From Pigmentiphaga litoralis (GTDB taxonomy: Bacteria; Pseudomonadota; Gammaproteobacteria; Burkholderiales; Burkholderiaceae_B), in assembly GCF_013408655.1 (NCBI RefSeq), contig NZ_JACCBP010000001.1, positions 2,356,001 to 2,420,000 of the forward strand: a stretch of 64,000 bases of DNA, given 5' to 3'. The position numbers and the translations under genes are program-made. The first letter of the stretch is position 1. Every line of letters starts with the position of its first letter. The notes under the pieces are model-generated. The model ran no database searches, was not told the DNA's origin, and saw only the letters and a program-made list of their open reading frames with translations. Below are positions 55,297 to 63,723 of this stretch, piece after piece.

Positions 55297-56085
55297 TCAT
55301 GCCGTACCGTCCAGAGCCCTGGCTTTCAGCACTTCTTCGCGGACAGCTTCCCAAAGCTGCGTCCGCAGTTCGAAGAAGCGCTGCGACTTCCGAAAGGCGA
55401 CAAAGTCCATCTCTCCGCGATCGACTGCCAGATCCAGCTTGATGCGGCCAGGCCGTGTCGTGAACACCACGATACGCGTGGCCAGGGCGACCGCTTCGTC
55501 GATGTCGTGCGTGACGAACAACACGGTGCGCCGGTGGCGGGTCCAGATGTGGCCCAGTTCTTCCTGGAGCAATTCCCGGTTCTGCGCGTCCAGCGCACCA
55601 AACGGCTCGTCCATCAGCATGATGCGAGGTTCCAGAGCGAGCATCCGCGCCAACGCTACGCGCTGCCGCATGCCTCCGCTCAATTGCCCTGGATAAAGGC
55701 CCGCGCCGGTAGGCAGACCGACCATGACGAGGAGTTCGCGCACCCGTTCGGCGCGCGTTGCCGTATCGACGCCAGCCACGCGCATCGGCCAGCCAATGTT
55801 GTCCGCCACGGTGGCCCACGGGAACAGCGAGTAGCCCTGGAACATCATGCCGCGATCGCGGCCCGGCGCCGTCACCCGCTTGCCGTCGACGCGAATCTCG
55901 CCCGCCGTGACCGCTTCAAAGCCGCCGGCCATATGCAGGAAGGTGCTCTTCCCGCAGCCGGAGGGACCAAGTATCGCTAGGAACTCGCCTTCCTGGACCT
56001 GCAGGTCGAACCCATCCAGCGCCGAGACCGTGCCAGAGGGCGTCGTGAAGGACTTGACGACGCTCACGGCTTCCAGAATGGTCAT
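55297..56085 (-). CDS. ABC transporter ATPase (SsuB/TauB type)
   Basis: The 262-residue ATPase has Walker A GPSGCGKST, Q-loop MMFQGYSLFPW, signature LSGGMRQRVALARML, Walker B IMLMDEPFGALD and H-loop THDIDEA. The Q-loop carries Gly-Tyr-Ser instead of the common Asp-Ala-Ala. It starts four bases after the receptor gene stop. Confidence 0.93.
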   Translation of the reverse strand: MTILEAVSVVKSFTTPSGTVSALDGFDLQVQEGEFLAILGPSGCGKSTFLHMAGGFEAVTAGEIRVDGKRVTAPGRDRGMMFQGYSLFPWATVADNIGWPMRVAGVDTATRAERVRELLVMVGLPTGAGLYPGQLSGGMRQRVALARMLALEPRIMLMDEPFGALDAQNRELLQEELGHIWTRHRRTVLFVTHDIDEAVALATRIVVFTTRPGRIKLDLAVDRGEMDFVAFRKSQRFFELRTQLWEAVREEVLKARALDGTA

Positions 56086-56089
56086 GCGG

Positions 56090-57082
56090 CTACTTCGCGG
56101 GCAGATACGACAGATCGACGAGGGTGGCCAGATCGACGGCCTTGCGCTGAAAGCCCTTCGCAACCAGCAGATCCTGCATCTGGCCAAGCGCCTTGACGTC
56201 GACGCGGGCCGATGGGTCCCGGTAGTAGTCGGCCATCGGCAGATAGATGTCGGGCGAGATGCGCACCTGCTTCCCATCGATCAGAGCCTGGCGCGCCGGC
56301 TTCGGATTGCCGTTGTAGTACCGCGTCGACGCCACCAGATCGCCAAGAAAGGCTTTGACCGCCGCGGGCTTGGAGGCAAGCACCGCAGGCGATGCGATGA
56401 CGACCATCAGTTCCTCATCGAAAGGTACGCCATCCTTCGACGTAAACAGCGTGCGCACACCGCCTTTCATTTCTTCGGCCGTGGCGAACGGCTGCGGAAA
56501 CGCGCCGACGTCGATCTTGCCTGACCGGAGGGCTTCACCTTGTGCCGGAAAACTGACCGGCGTGAAGGTCACGTCACGGTCAGGATTCAAGCCATTTTTT
56601 TCCAGCACCATCTTGGCCCACAGATGCGATGAGCTGTTCAGGTTGTTGACGCCGATGGTCTTGCCCTTCAGGTCCTTCACGGTCTTGACGGGGGAATCCT
56701 GCTTGACGAAGTATTTGGTCGAGAAGCCTTGCGTGCTCTCGCGCGACAGCGACGCGATGATCTTGAACTGAGCGCCTTCCGACGCAGCCAGCATGGCGGC
56801 GTTCGCGCTGGCGGTTGCCAAATCGAGTGCGCCGGCTTCGAAGGCCTGGAAGCGTTTGTCCGTGCCGGGGAAACGTGTCACGTCCAGGGTATAGGCCTTG
56901 CCTTGCTCCGGCCCGACGTCCGGCTTGGCCTGCATCAACCAGAGTTGTTCCTCGGCCGCGCCACCGGTTCCCAGGCGCAGCGGAAGCGGCTGGGCCAGGG
57001 CGGTGGCGGCCAGGGTGAGGCTCCCATACATAAGGAGCGGCGCAAGGAAACGTCGGACGGCACAACAGGCTTGCGTGGGCAT
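56090..57082 (-). CDS. NitT/TauT-type ABC substrate-binding protein
   Basis: The 330-residue periplasmic receptor has a signal peptide (about 1-30, cleavage near ALAQPLP) and then an SsuA/NMT1-like fold (FEAGALDLATASANAAM, LKGKTIGVNNLNSSSHLWAK). ATG 57082 follows GGAG at six bases; ATG 57100 lacks such a site. The substrate is unknown: sulfonates, thiamine precursors and aromatic acids are all possible for this fold. First gene of the importer-aldolase unit, divergent from a LysR gene. Confidence 0.9.
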   Translation of the reverse strand: MPTQACCAVRRFLAPLLMYGSLTLAATALAQPLPLRLGTGGAAEEQLWLMQAKPDVGPEQGKAYTLDVTRFPGTDKRFQAFEAGALDLATASANAAMLAASEGAQFKIIASLSRESTQGFSTKYFVKQDSPVKTVKDLKGKTIGVNNLNSSSHLWAKMVLEKNGLNPDRDVTFTPVSFPAQGEALRSGKIDVGAFPQPFATAEEMKGGVRTLFTSKDGVPFDEELMVVIASPAVLASKPAAVKAFLGDLVASTRYYNGNPKPARQALIDGKQVRISPDIYLPMADYYRDPSARVDVKALGQMQDLLVAKGFQRKAVDLATLVDLSYLPAK

Positions 57083-57130
57083 GCGATCTCCATCAGTCAT
57101 CGGGAAAGTTTGTGCCAGGAGACCAGGGGT

Positions 57131-57161
57131 GTCTAATACGAAATTCCGGGCCGATTAAGAC
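57131..57161. promoter_or_regulatory. Candidate LysR operator (inverted repeat)
   Basis: GTCTAAT (57131-57137) and ATTAAGAC (57154-57161) form an imperfect inverted repeat in the 91-base gap between the divergent importer and LysR genes. Its size and position suit autoregulatory LysR binding. Confidence 0.45.
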
Positions 57162-57173
57162 GTTTTGCATATT

Positions 57174-58067
57174 ATGGAACTTCGTCAGTTGCGCTACTTC
57201 GTGGTGGTCGCCGAGGAACTTCACTTCAGTCGTGCAGCCGCGCGGCTCAATATGTCGCAGCCGCCACTAAGTCAGCAGATCAAGGCGCTGGAGGCCGATA
57301 TCGGCGCGACCCTGTTTCACCGTACCAAACGCAGCGTCGCGCTGACGGCGGCAGGTCGCGATCTGTATGAGCAATTGGGGCCCTGGCTGGCGGGTCTGGG
57401 CGACATCGTCGGCCGGGCCCGCCGTATTGCCAAAGGCGAAGAGGGGCAACTGAGCGTGGCCTGCAGTTTCTCGACCACGCAGGCGCTGCTGCCCCAGATC
57501 ATCCGCAACTTTCGCGACAGCTATCCCAAGATCACGCTGCGCCTGCGAGAGATGCAGATCGAACAGCAGCTCGAATCCCTGGCAAGAGGACTGGTCGATA
57601 TCGGCATCATGCGGTTGCCGGTGGACGAATCGCACCTGATGACCGCACCTTTGTATGACGAAGCCCTGATGGTGGCCTTGCCGCTGCATCACCCGCTCGC
57701 CGCCCGCAAGCATCTGTCGCTGATCGATCTGAAAGACGAAGTCTTCCTCAAGGCCAGCCGCAATTCGGCCGCCCTGTTCGAATCGATTCAGTCGATCTGC
57801 CGACGGGCAGGCTTCGAAGCGACCGTGACCGATGTCTCGTCCAACCTGAACACCGCGGTCGGACTGGTGGGCGTGGGCATGGGGATCGCGCTGGTGCCCG
57901 AATCGATGCGCTGGGCCAAGCCCAGCCAGATCGTCTACCGCCCGTTGCGCGACTCGCCCCGATCGACCGTGGGGGCGGTGTGGCGGCGCGGCGATGCGCC
58001 ACCGGCGATTGCGCTGTTCGTGGATGTTGCCAACAAGACTGCCGTGGCGTCCCAGGCGAAACGCTGA
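57174..58067 (+). CDS. LysR-family regulator, divergent from ABC importer
   Basis: The 297-residue regulator starts MELRQLRYFVVVAEELHFSRAA and has helix-turn-helix residues LNMSQPPLSQQIKALE. An effector domain of the CatR/BenM/HcaR type follows. ATG 57174 gives the conserved N-terminus. Divergent orientation to the NitT/TauT-type importer and class II aldolase genes suggests that it controls them. Confidence 0.9.
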   Translation: MELRQLRYFVVVAEELHFSRAAARLNMSQPPLSQQIKALEADIGATLFHRTKRSVALTAAGRDLYEQLGPWLAGLGDIVGRARRIAKGEEGQLSVACSFSTTQALLPQIIRNFRDSYPKITLRLREMQIEQQLESLARGLVDIGIMRLPVDESHLMTAPLYDEALMVALPLHHPLAARKHLSLIDLKDEVFLKASRNSAALFESIQSICRRAGFEATVTDVSSNLNTAVGLVGVGMGIALVPESMRWAKPSQIVYRPLRDSPRSTVGAVWRRGDAPPAIALFVDVANKTAVASQAKR

Positions 58068-58133
58068 GCGTCAGAAGCACCGTCGCGCGCGGGCTCGTTT
58101 TGATCGCACTCGATTCGGAGCGCGCGCGTTTTT

Positions 58134-58159
58134 GCGCACGCTCGTTTTTGAGCGTGCGC
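58134..58159. terminator. Strong hairpin between convergent genes
   Basis: A perfect 10-bp stem (GCGCACGCTC 58134-58143, GAGCGTGCGC 58150-58159) has a GTTTTT loop. It lies between the LysR stop (58067) and the Bug receptor stop (58174, minus strand). No T run follows on either strand, so it may be a Rho-assisted or weak terminator. Confidence 0.5.
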
Positions 58160-58173
58160 TATCCCGAGCACGC

Positions 58174-59154
58174 TCAATCCACCGTAATGTTCCGCGCCTT
58201 GATCAGCCCCGCCCACCGCACCTGTTCGTCAGCGATCAGCTTTCGCATCTCCTGCGGCGTATCCAGCGACGGGACGGATCCGATGTCCTGCAGGCCCTTT
58301 ACCACCTCCGGTTCGCTCAGCACGCGCGCCAGTGCGGCGTGGACGCGGTCGACGGCCGCGGACGGCATGCCGGCGGGGCCGAGGATGCCGAACCAGCTGA
58401 CGCCGTCGACGCCGGGGTAGCCCTGTTCGGCGATGGTGGGGATGTCGGGCGCGGCGGGGCTGCGGGTGTCGCCGACCATGCCGAGGGCTTTGACGGTGCC
58501 CGCCCTGATCAGGGGCAGCGCGGCGGGCAGGTCCACGAAGACGCCGGCGATCTGGCCGCCCATGACGTCGGCCAGGGCCGGGGCGACGCCTTTGTAGGGC
58601 ACGTGCACCAGGTTCGCGCGGGTCGATTCCTTCAGCAGTTCGAGGTACAGGTGCGTGATGTTGCCGGTGCCGGCGGACCCGACAGCCACGGGTGTGGCGG
58701 ACTTGGCCGCATAGGCGACAAATTCCTTGATGTTGTTGGCCGGCACCTGTTTGTTGACCAGGAGCGCGCTGCCGTTGGCCACCACCCGCGCGATGGGCGT
58801 CAGGTCGCGCAGCGGGTCGTAGCTCAGGTCCTTGTAGAGCCCGGGACTGATGGTGAGCATGCCCGAGGTGGCGAACAGCAGCACGCTGCCGTCCGCGGCA
58901 GCTTTCGATACGGCCTGCACACCGATCACGCCGTTGGCGCCGGGGCGGCTGTCGACCACGACCACGGTGTTGAGCTGCGGGCCGAGGCGGTCGGCTATCT
59001 TGCGGGCGATGACGTCGGCCGGTCCGCCTGCGGCGAAGGGCACCACCAGGCGGAGGGTGCGGCCTGCGGGTTGTGCGACGGATGCCGTCGCGGCAAGCGC
59101 CATCAGGGCGCCCGCAAGAAGGCGGGTGGCAACATCGCGAAGACGTAGGCGCAT
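58174..59154 (-). CDS. Bug-family (TctC-like) periplasmic receptor
   Basis: The 326-residue receptor has a signal peptide (about 1-28, cleavage near SVAQPAG) and family motifs RLVVPFAAGGPADVIAR, VDSRPGANG and PYKGVAPALADVMGG. ATG 59154 gives the proper signal peptide. It is 115 bases downstream of the enolase-superfamily gene on the same strand, so the two are probably cotranscribed; it may sense or bind the substrate of that enzyme. Confidence 0.9.
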   Translation of the reverse strand: MRLRLRDVATRLLAGALMALAATASVAQPAGRTLRLVVPFAAGGPADVIARKIADRLGPQLNTVVVVDSRPGANGVIGVQAVSKAAADGSVLLFATSGMLTISPGLYKDLSYDPLRDLTPIARVVANGSALLVNKQVPANNIKEFVAYAAKSATPVAVGSAGTGNITHLYLELLKESTRANLVHVPYKGVAPALADVMGGQIAGVFVDLPAALPLIRAGTVKALGMVGDTRSPAAPDIPTIAEQGYPGVDGVSWFGILGPAGMPSAAVDRVHAALARVLSEPEVVKGLQDIGSVPSLDTPQEMRKLIADEQVRWAGLIKARNITVD

Positions 59155-59269
59155 GATCTTTCCAGGAGGGGCGACGACACAGGGACGAACGACACAGGGG
59201 CGAACAACACAGGGGACACGCAATACAAAGGGCAAGAACAACCTGGGGCAAGCGACGGAAAGCGGCACG

Positions 59270-60343
59270 TTAAGACACGGCCCGGCGATGCACACCGACC
59301 CCGGGGCCTTCCGGCAGGCTCAGGTATCCGTCCTGCACGGTCAATCCTTCAAAGGGATCGTTCAGCAGTTTCTGGAACTCGGCCAGTTCGCACGCGTAGG
59401 TCAGGTTGGGCAGGGTCACCGCCAGGTGCAGGGCATGGGCGGCGAGCAGCTGGCTGCCGACGTTGGCGCCCATGCGGCATCCCAGGTGCGCGACTTCGCA
59501 AATGCGCGCGGCGGTCTGCACGGCGCGCAGGCCGCCCATCTTGGGCACCTTGAGGCTGACAGCGTCGATCGCGCCGGTGGCGGCAAGCCGGTAGGTGGAC
59601 TCGGCCGAATAGGCGCTTTCGTCGGCTTCGATGGCGATGCTGGACAGTTGCGTGACATGGCGCAGGCCTTCCAGATCGTCGGTGCGTACGGGCTGCTCGA
59701 TGATGTCGACGTCGTAGTCCACGGCGCGCTGGGCAAAGGCGATGGCATCCTTGGCCCGGTAGGATTGGTTGGGATCCGCAACCAATCGCACCGCGTCGCC
59801 CACTTGTTTGCGTACGGCCGCCAGGCGGGCGATGTCGTCGCGCACCTCGCCGCCTACCTTCAGCTTCAGGTGCCGGTAGCCCTGATCGACCAGGCGCTGG
59901 GCGCGCTCGGCCATCTCGTGCGGCGCTTTCAGTCCCAGCATGCGGCAGATGGCGATGCGGTCCACGACCTTGCCCCCCAGCAGTTCGTACAGGGGCACTT
60001 CGAGCAGCCGCGCTTTCAGGTCATGCAGCGCGCAGTCGATCGCGGCCTTGGCCGGATGGTTGCCGACCAGCGCCCCGTTCACGAAGCGCAGATTGCCCTC
60101 GATCGCCATCACGTCGCGGCCCACCAGCCCGGTGCAGATGCGCTGCAGGGCACCTTCGACACCCAGGGCCGTGGCGGCCAGATGGGGAAACGCGGCGGCA
60201 TACCCGATGCCCCGTGTGCCATCTTCGGCAATGATGGTCAGGATGCAGGCGTCATTGGTGGGATAGGCCTGCCCCGCGAATTTCCAGTTGGGGTCTTCGT
60301 CGGGCAGGCTGATATGTTCGATCTCGTAGGCAAGGATCCGCAC
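59270..60343 (-). CDS. Enolase-superfamily enzyme, muconate-lactonizing subgroup
   Basis: The 357 residues contain the MLE-subgroup active site: Lys160 and Lys162 (KLK), metal ligands Asp190 (ADPNQSY), Glu216 (IIEQP) and Asp241 (EADES), and Lys265 (SLKVPK). These residues support cycloisomerisation or racemisation; candidates are muconate cycloisomerase, N-succinylamino-acid racemase and dipeptide epimerase. Substrate cannot be settled. GTG 60343 follows GGAGA at good spacing. It is divergent from a LysR gene and shares an operator-like element with the YciI/RidA genes. Confidence 0.88.
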   Translation of the reverse strand: MRILAYEIEHISLPDEDPNWKFAGQAYPTNDACILTIIAEDGTRGIGYAAAFPHLAATALGVEGALQRICTGLVGRDVMAIEGNLRFVNGALVGNHPAKAAIDCALHDLKARLLEVPLYELLGGKVVDRIAICRMLGLKAPHEMAERAQRLVDQGYRHLKLKVGGEVRDDIARLAAVRKQVGDAVRLVADPNQSYRAKDAIAFAQRAVDYDVDIIEQPVRTDDLEGLRHVTQLSSIAIEADESAYSAESTYRLAATGAIDAVSLKVPKMGGLRAVQTAARICEVAHLGCRMGANVGSQLLAAHALHLAVTLPNLTYACELAEFQKLLNDPFEGLTVQDGYLSLPEGPGVGVHRRAVS

Positions 60344-60421
60344 GCGAAGTCTCCAGCAGATAAAAGAAGGCAGTTCGTCAGGCCGACTCTAGCAGCGCCC
60401 TTTTGCCCGCTGCATTCGCAT

Positions 60422-60453
60422 TTGGTGCGGTGCGAGAACCAAACGGTTATGGC
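60422..60453. promoter_or_regulatory. Shared operator element, copy 1
   Basis: TTGGTGCG (60422-60429) is followed seven bases later by AACCAAACGGTTATGGC (60437-60453), with AACC/GGTT dyad symmetry. The same arrangement occurs at 61908-61940. It lies in the 189-base gap between the divergent enolase-superfamily and LysR genes. Confidence 0.6.
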
Positions 60454-60532
60454 TCCCGGCATGGCATGGCAATGCGGGCGTTGTTGGTTAAGATCGCGGA
60501 ATCAACCGCCCAAGCTCCGGCAAGGATTCCCC

Positions 60533-61525
60533 ATGTCTGCCGATCGTTCGATCGAACGTATCCTGACCACCCAGATCAAGCTGCGTCAATTGATGCTGCT
60601 CAAGGCGGTGGCCGATTGCGGCACCGTGTCCCGGGCGGCGGAGGCCCTGCACATGTCGCAGCCGGCCGTCTCGAAAACGATTCACGAACTGGAAGCCCTG
60701 CTGGAAGAGCCCCTGTTCGAACGCACGTCCAAGGGGGTGACGCCCACGGTGTTCGGCCGCCATGTCATCCGTTATGCCCGATCGGTGCACGCGGAACTGC
60801 GGCGCGCCGCGGATGAGCTGACCGCCTTGCGGCATGGCGGAGGTGGCAAGCTGACGATAGGCAGCTACATGGTCGCCCTGCCGCAATTGCTGCCCCGGGC
60901 GCTGTCGATTTTCTTTGACCGCGACGACACCGCGCGGATCACCGTCGTGGACGGCAACAAGGAAAAGCTGATGGGCGGCCTGGTGGCGGGCGAGATTGAC
61001 ATCGTGGTCGGGCGCATGACGGACCTGGGCGACATGGAGTGGATCACGCAGGTGCCGCTGTATTTCGAGCCCATCGTGCTGGTCGCCGGAAGCCAGAACC
61101 CGCTGGCGCAGCGCGATTCGCTGGTGGCCGCCGACCTGCTGGACCAGGAGTGGATCATGCCGCATGCGACCAGTGTGGTGCGTACGCCGATCAATCTGTT
61201 TCTGATGCGCGAAGGCCTGCCGCGGCCCCGCCGCATTATCGAAACGGTATCGGTGCCGCTGATCCGCAGCCTGCTGGCGCAGCGGCCGGCGGTGGCGGCG
61301 CTGCCCTGGCAAGTGGTGCAGGCGGATATCCAGCAAGGCCTGTTGACCCAATTGCCGATCGATATCGGCTACCCCGCCTTGCCGGTCGGCATCAGCACCA
61401 ACGACACCTTCAAGCTGTCGGACGCGGCCATCTCGATGATTGCCTGTCTGCGTGAAGCGGCGGCCGAGCTGTATCACGCGGCGCCCGGCGCGGCGCGGGT
61501 GCAGGCGCCCGGCGCGGTGTCGTGA
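60533..61525 (+). CDS. LysR-family regulator, divergent from the enolase-superfamily gene
   Basis: The 330-residue regulator has a winged helix at about 15-75 (TQIKLRQLMLLKAVADCGTVSRAA, with LHMSQPAVSKTIHELEALL) and an effector domain resembling the GbpR/PcaQ group, similar in style to the regulator at 51379. ATG 60533 follows CAAGGA. It is the likely binder of the shared element in the gaps at 60422 and 61908. It ends one base before the convergent YciI-like gene. Confidence 0.9.
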   Translation: MSADRSIERILTTQIKLRQLMLLKAVADCGTVSRAAEALHMSQPAVSKTIHELEALLEEPLFERTSKGVTPTVFGRHVIRYARSVHAELRRAADELTALRHGGGGKLTIGSYMVALPQLLPRALSIFFDRDDTARITVVDGNKEKLMGGLVAGEIDIVVGRMTDLGDMEWITQVPLYFEPIVLVAGSQNPLAQRDSLVAADLLDQEWIMPHATSVVRTPINLFLMREGLPRPRRIIETVSVPLIRSLLAQRPAVAALPWQVVQADIQQGLLTQLPIDIGYPALPVGISTNDTFKLSDAAISMIACLREAAAELYHAAPGAARVQAPGAVS

Positions 61526-61843
61526 TCAGTGGCCTTCTGCCGATGCGGGCGCCGCGTCGGGATTCCACTGGCCGCGCCGCATGCGGGAAATCGAAACCCG
61601 TTTGAACAGGCCCGCCTTGCGGAAAGGTTCATTCAAGGAAAACGCTTCGGCATCGGCCAGGCTGGGCACGTTCAGGATCAGCACGCTGCCGGTGCGTTTG
61701 ACGCCGTCTTCGGCAAGCAGGGCCCCGCCCAGCACCAGCACGGATTCGAAGCGGTCAAGGTAGGCAAGATGATCGGGTTTGACCTGCTGGCGGATCTCGG
61801 CGGCGCCGTCGTCGCGGTCTTCCTGGTAGATGATGTAGAGCAT
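61526..61843 (-). CDS. YciI-family protein
   Basis: The 105-residue ferredoxin-like alpha-beta protein of the YCII domain family starts MLYIIYQEDRDDGAAEIRQQ and has the conserved region KPDHLAYLDRFE, with Asp-His, and GSVLILNVPSLADAEAFSLNEPF. Relatives include lactone dehalogenase/isomerase-like proteins, and a role with a muconate-type cycloisomerase is conceivable. ATG 61843 has AGGATAG upstream. It is divergent from ridA. Confidence 0.88.
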   Translation of the reverse strand: MLYIIYQEDRDDGAAEIRQQVKPDHLAYLDRFESVLVLGGALLAEDGVKRTGSVLILNVPSLADAEAFSLNEPFRKAGLFKRVSISRMRRGQWNPDAAPASAEGH

Positions 61844-61907
61844 GCGGCTATCCTGGTCGGTGCAGGCGCCCATCATAGAAGCGCGCACGGACCCCGCCCC
61901 ATTCCAC

Positions 61908-61948
61908 TTGGTGCGCCCGCTACAACCGGCCGGTTATGGCGGGCGCAC
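61908..61948. promoter_or_regulatory. Shared operator element, copy 2, in a large dyad
   Basis: TTGGTGCG (61908-61915) and AACCGGCCGGTTATGGC (61924-61940) repeat the element at 60422-60453. Here it is embedded in a 38-bp dyad: GTGCGCCCGC (61911-61920) and GCGGGCGCAC (61939-61948) flank a central AACCGGCCGGTT. It lies between the divergent YciI and RidA genes. Confidence 0.65.
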
Positions 61949-62033
61949 AAACCGTCAGCACCGGGTCACGAAACCGGCGCATGCTGTGTCTGTTTCGCGC
62001 CCGCTTCCTGGTTCATTCTTCTGGAGCTTCACC

Positions 62034-62540
62034 ATGACCAACCATCCTGTCCCGCCACCCATCGACGCCGACGAATTACCCGAAGCGCGCCTGCGCCGTC
62101 TGGGGATCGAGCTGCCCGAGCCGGCGCGCCCGCGTGCCGCCCGCATCCTGATGGCGCGCCGCGTCGGCAACCAGCTGTGGGTGTCCGGCCAGTTGCCCAG
62201 CTGGAATGGCGAACTGCGGTACGTGGGCCGCGTCGGCAGCCGGTGGACGCTGTCAGAAGCGCAGGACGCCGCCCGATTGAGCGCGCTCAATGTCCTGGCG
62301 CAGGCCCGCGCGCTGTTGACCCATGGCCTGGATGACGTGGTGTCGGTCATCAACCTGCGGGGTTTCGTGACCGTCGAACCCGACTTTACGCAGGTGGCCG
62401 ATGCCGTCAACGGCGCGTCGGACCTGATGATGACCGTGTTCGGCGAAGCGGGCGCCCATACCCGCACGGCCGTCGGCGTGGCCAGCATGCCCTACGGGGT
62501 GGCGGTGGAAATCGAAGCCTTGTTCGAAGTGCGGGGCTGA
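62034..62540 (+). CDS. RidA-family protein (YjgF/YER057c/UK114)
   Basis: The 168-residue protein has the RidA trimer fold: VGNQLWVSGQLP near the N-terminus, a central helix with AARLSALNVLAQARALL, and HTRTAVGVASMPYGVAVEIEA at the end. The Arg105-equivalent in HTRTAVG supports an imine or enamine deaminase-like site, and MPYGVAVEIE replaces the usual L-P-xx-VEIE. The protein is longer than archetypal RidA (about 128) by an N-terminal 40 residues. Good ribosome site GGAG. Confidence 0.9.
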   Translation: MTNHPVPPPIDADELPEARLRRLGIELPEPARPRAARILMARRVGNQLWVSGQLPSWNGELRYVGRVGSRWTLSEAQDAARLSALNVLAQARALLTHGLDDVVSVINLRGFVTVEPDFTQVADAVNGASDLMMTVFGEAGAHTRTAVGVASMPYGVAVEIEALFEVRG

Positions 62541-62565
62541 CCGGTCCGGCCGACACGGGAACGGG

Positions 62566-63555
62566 CTAGCGCCTGCGGCTGCGCTGCCGGCTTCCATCCG
62601 CCGGGCCCGGCAACACGACCGCGCCTTTGGCGGTCTGATGGATCTCTGCCAGACGCGCCGTCAGGATGTCCTGGAACCGGGTCAGCGCCAGGCTGACCGG
62701 ACGATCCACCCGCCGCACCAGGAAGCGCGATACCGACAGGCCGGCAACCGGCCCGCCGATGAACGCGCCGCGTTCGATGCCGCGCACCACGGCCGAATAC
62801 GGCGACAGATGGCTACCGACCCCGCGCCGCACCAGGTCCTTGATCAGGTGCAGCGCTTCCGCTTCGACCACGACCTTGAGTGTCAATTTCTGGCGCGCGG
62901 CCTGATCGTCCAGCATCTGGCGCAGCGTGTTGGCCCGGCTGGGCTGGATCAAGTCGCGGCTGGCCACATCGGCCAATTGATAGCGCTTCTTGCGTCGCGG
63001 CGCGCCATCGGCCGCCGGGGGCTCCATCAGCCAGATCTGCTCGTCGTACAGGTGGGTGGTGACCAGCAAGGGGTTGACGTCCTGCCCGGTAATAAAGGCC
63101 AGGTCCAGACGATCGCCCAGCAGGGCATCGCGCATGGCATGGCTGTAGCCTTCCTGCAGGCTCAGTTCGACATTGGGGTGCCGTGACCGGAAAGTGCCGA
63201 TGACGTCTCCCAGCAGCAAATCCCCCATGGATGGCGGAAAGCCGATGCGCAGCGAACCCGACACCACCGCGCTGGACGCGATCACATCGGCCCGCGTCTG
63301 TTCCAGCAAGCGGAAAATGGCCTGCGCGCCCATGCGCAACTGCCGGCCCGCTTCCGTCGGCTCGGCGCCGCGGCTGTGGCGATACAGCAGTTGCACGCCC
63401 AGCTCGTCTTCCAGCAGATGCACGTGCCGCGTGATCGCCGGCTGGGCAATATGCAGCGCAGCCGCCGCCTTGGTGAAGCTGCGCAGGTCCACCACCTGCA
63501 CGAAATACCGAAGCTGCAACAGATCCACGACGACCGCTCCCTGACTGTCGATCAT
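62566..63555 (-). CDS. LysR-family regulator, divergent from the cyclodeaminase gene
   Basis: The 329-residue regulator of the Nac/CynR style starts MIDSQGAVVVDLLQLRYFVQV. It has the helix-turn-helix ALHIAQPAITRHVHLLEDEL, a PBP2-type domain and a basic tail (RQRSRRR). The start is uncertain because the family usually begins one to three residues before LLQLRYF, and GTG codons are available there. It is divergent from the ornithine cyclodeaminase-like gene and probably controls it. Confidence 0.88.
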   Translation of the reverse strand: MIDSQGAVVVDLLQLRYFVQVVDLRSFTKAAAALHIAQPAITRHVHLLEDELGVQLLYRHSRGAEPTEAGRQLRMGAQAIFRLLEQTRADVIASSAVVSGSLRIGFPPSMGDLLLGDVIGTFRSRHPNVELSLQEGYSHAMRDALLGDRLDLAFITGQDVNPLLVTTHLYDEQIWLMEPPAADGAPRRKKRYQLADVASRDLIQPSRANTLRQMLDDQAARQKLTLKVVVEAEALHLIKDLVRRGVGSHLSPYSAVVRGIERGAFIGGPVAGLSVSRFLVRRVDRPVSLALTRFQDILTARLAEIHQTAKGAVVLPGPADGSRQRSRRR

Positions 63556-63723
63556 CGAATGATGATCCCGGAACGCCAACCCGCCGTCCCATCACACAAT
63601 GTTATCGCTTCCATCAAAACACGGTATTTCCTGAATGACACGCCGCGCCTCTACAGTCGCACAGCGGCAGGCAACGATGCCGTGCTTCCTGACCTTCTGC
63701 CCCCGTTCCTGCGACGAGACCCC

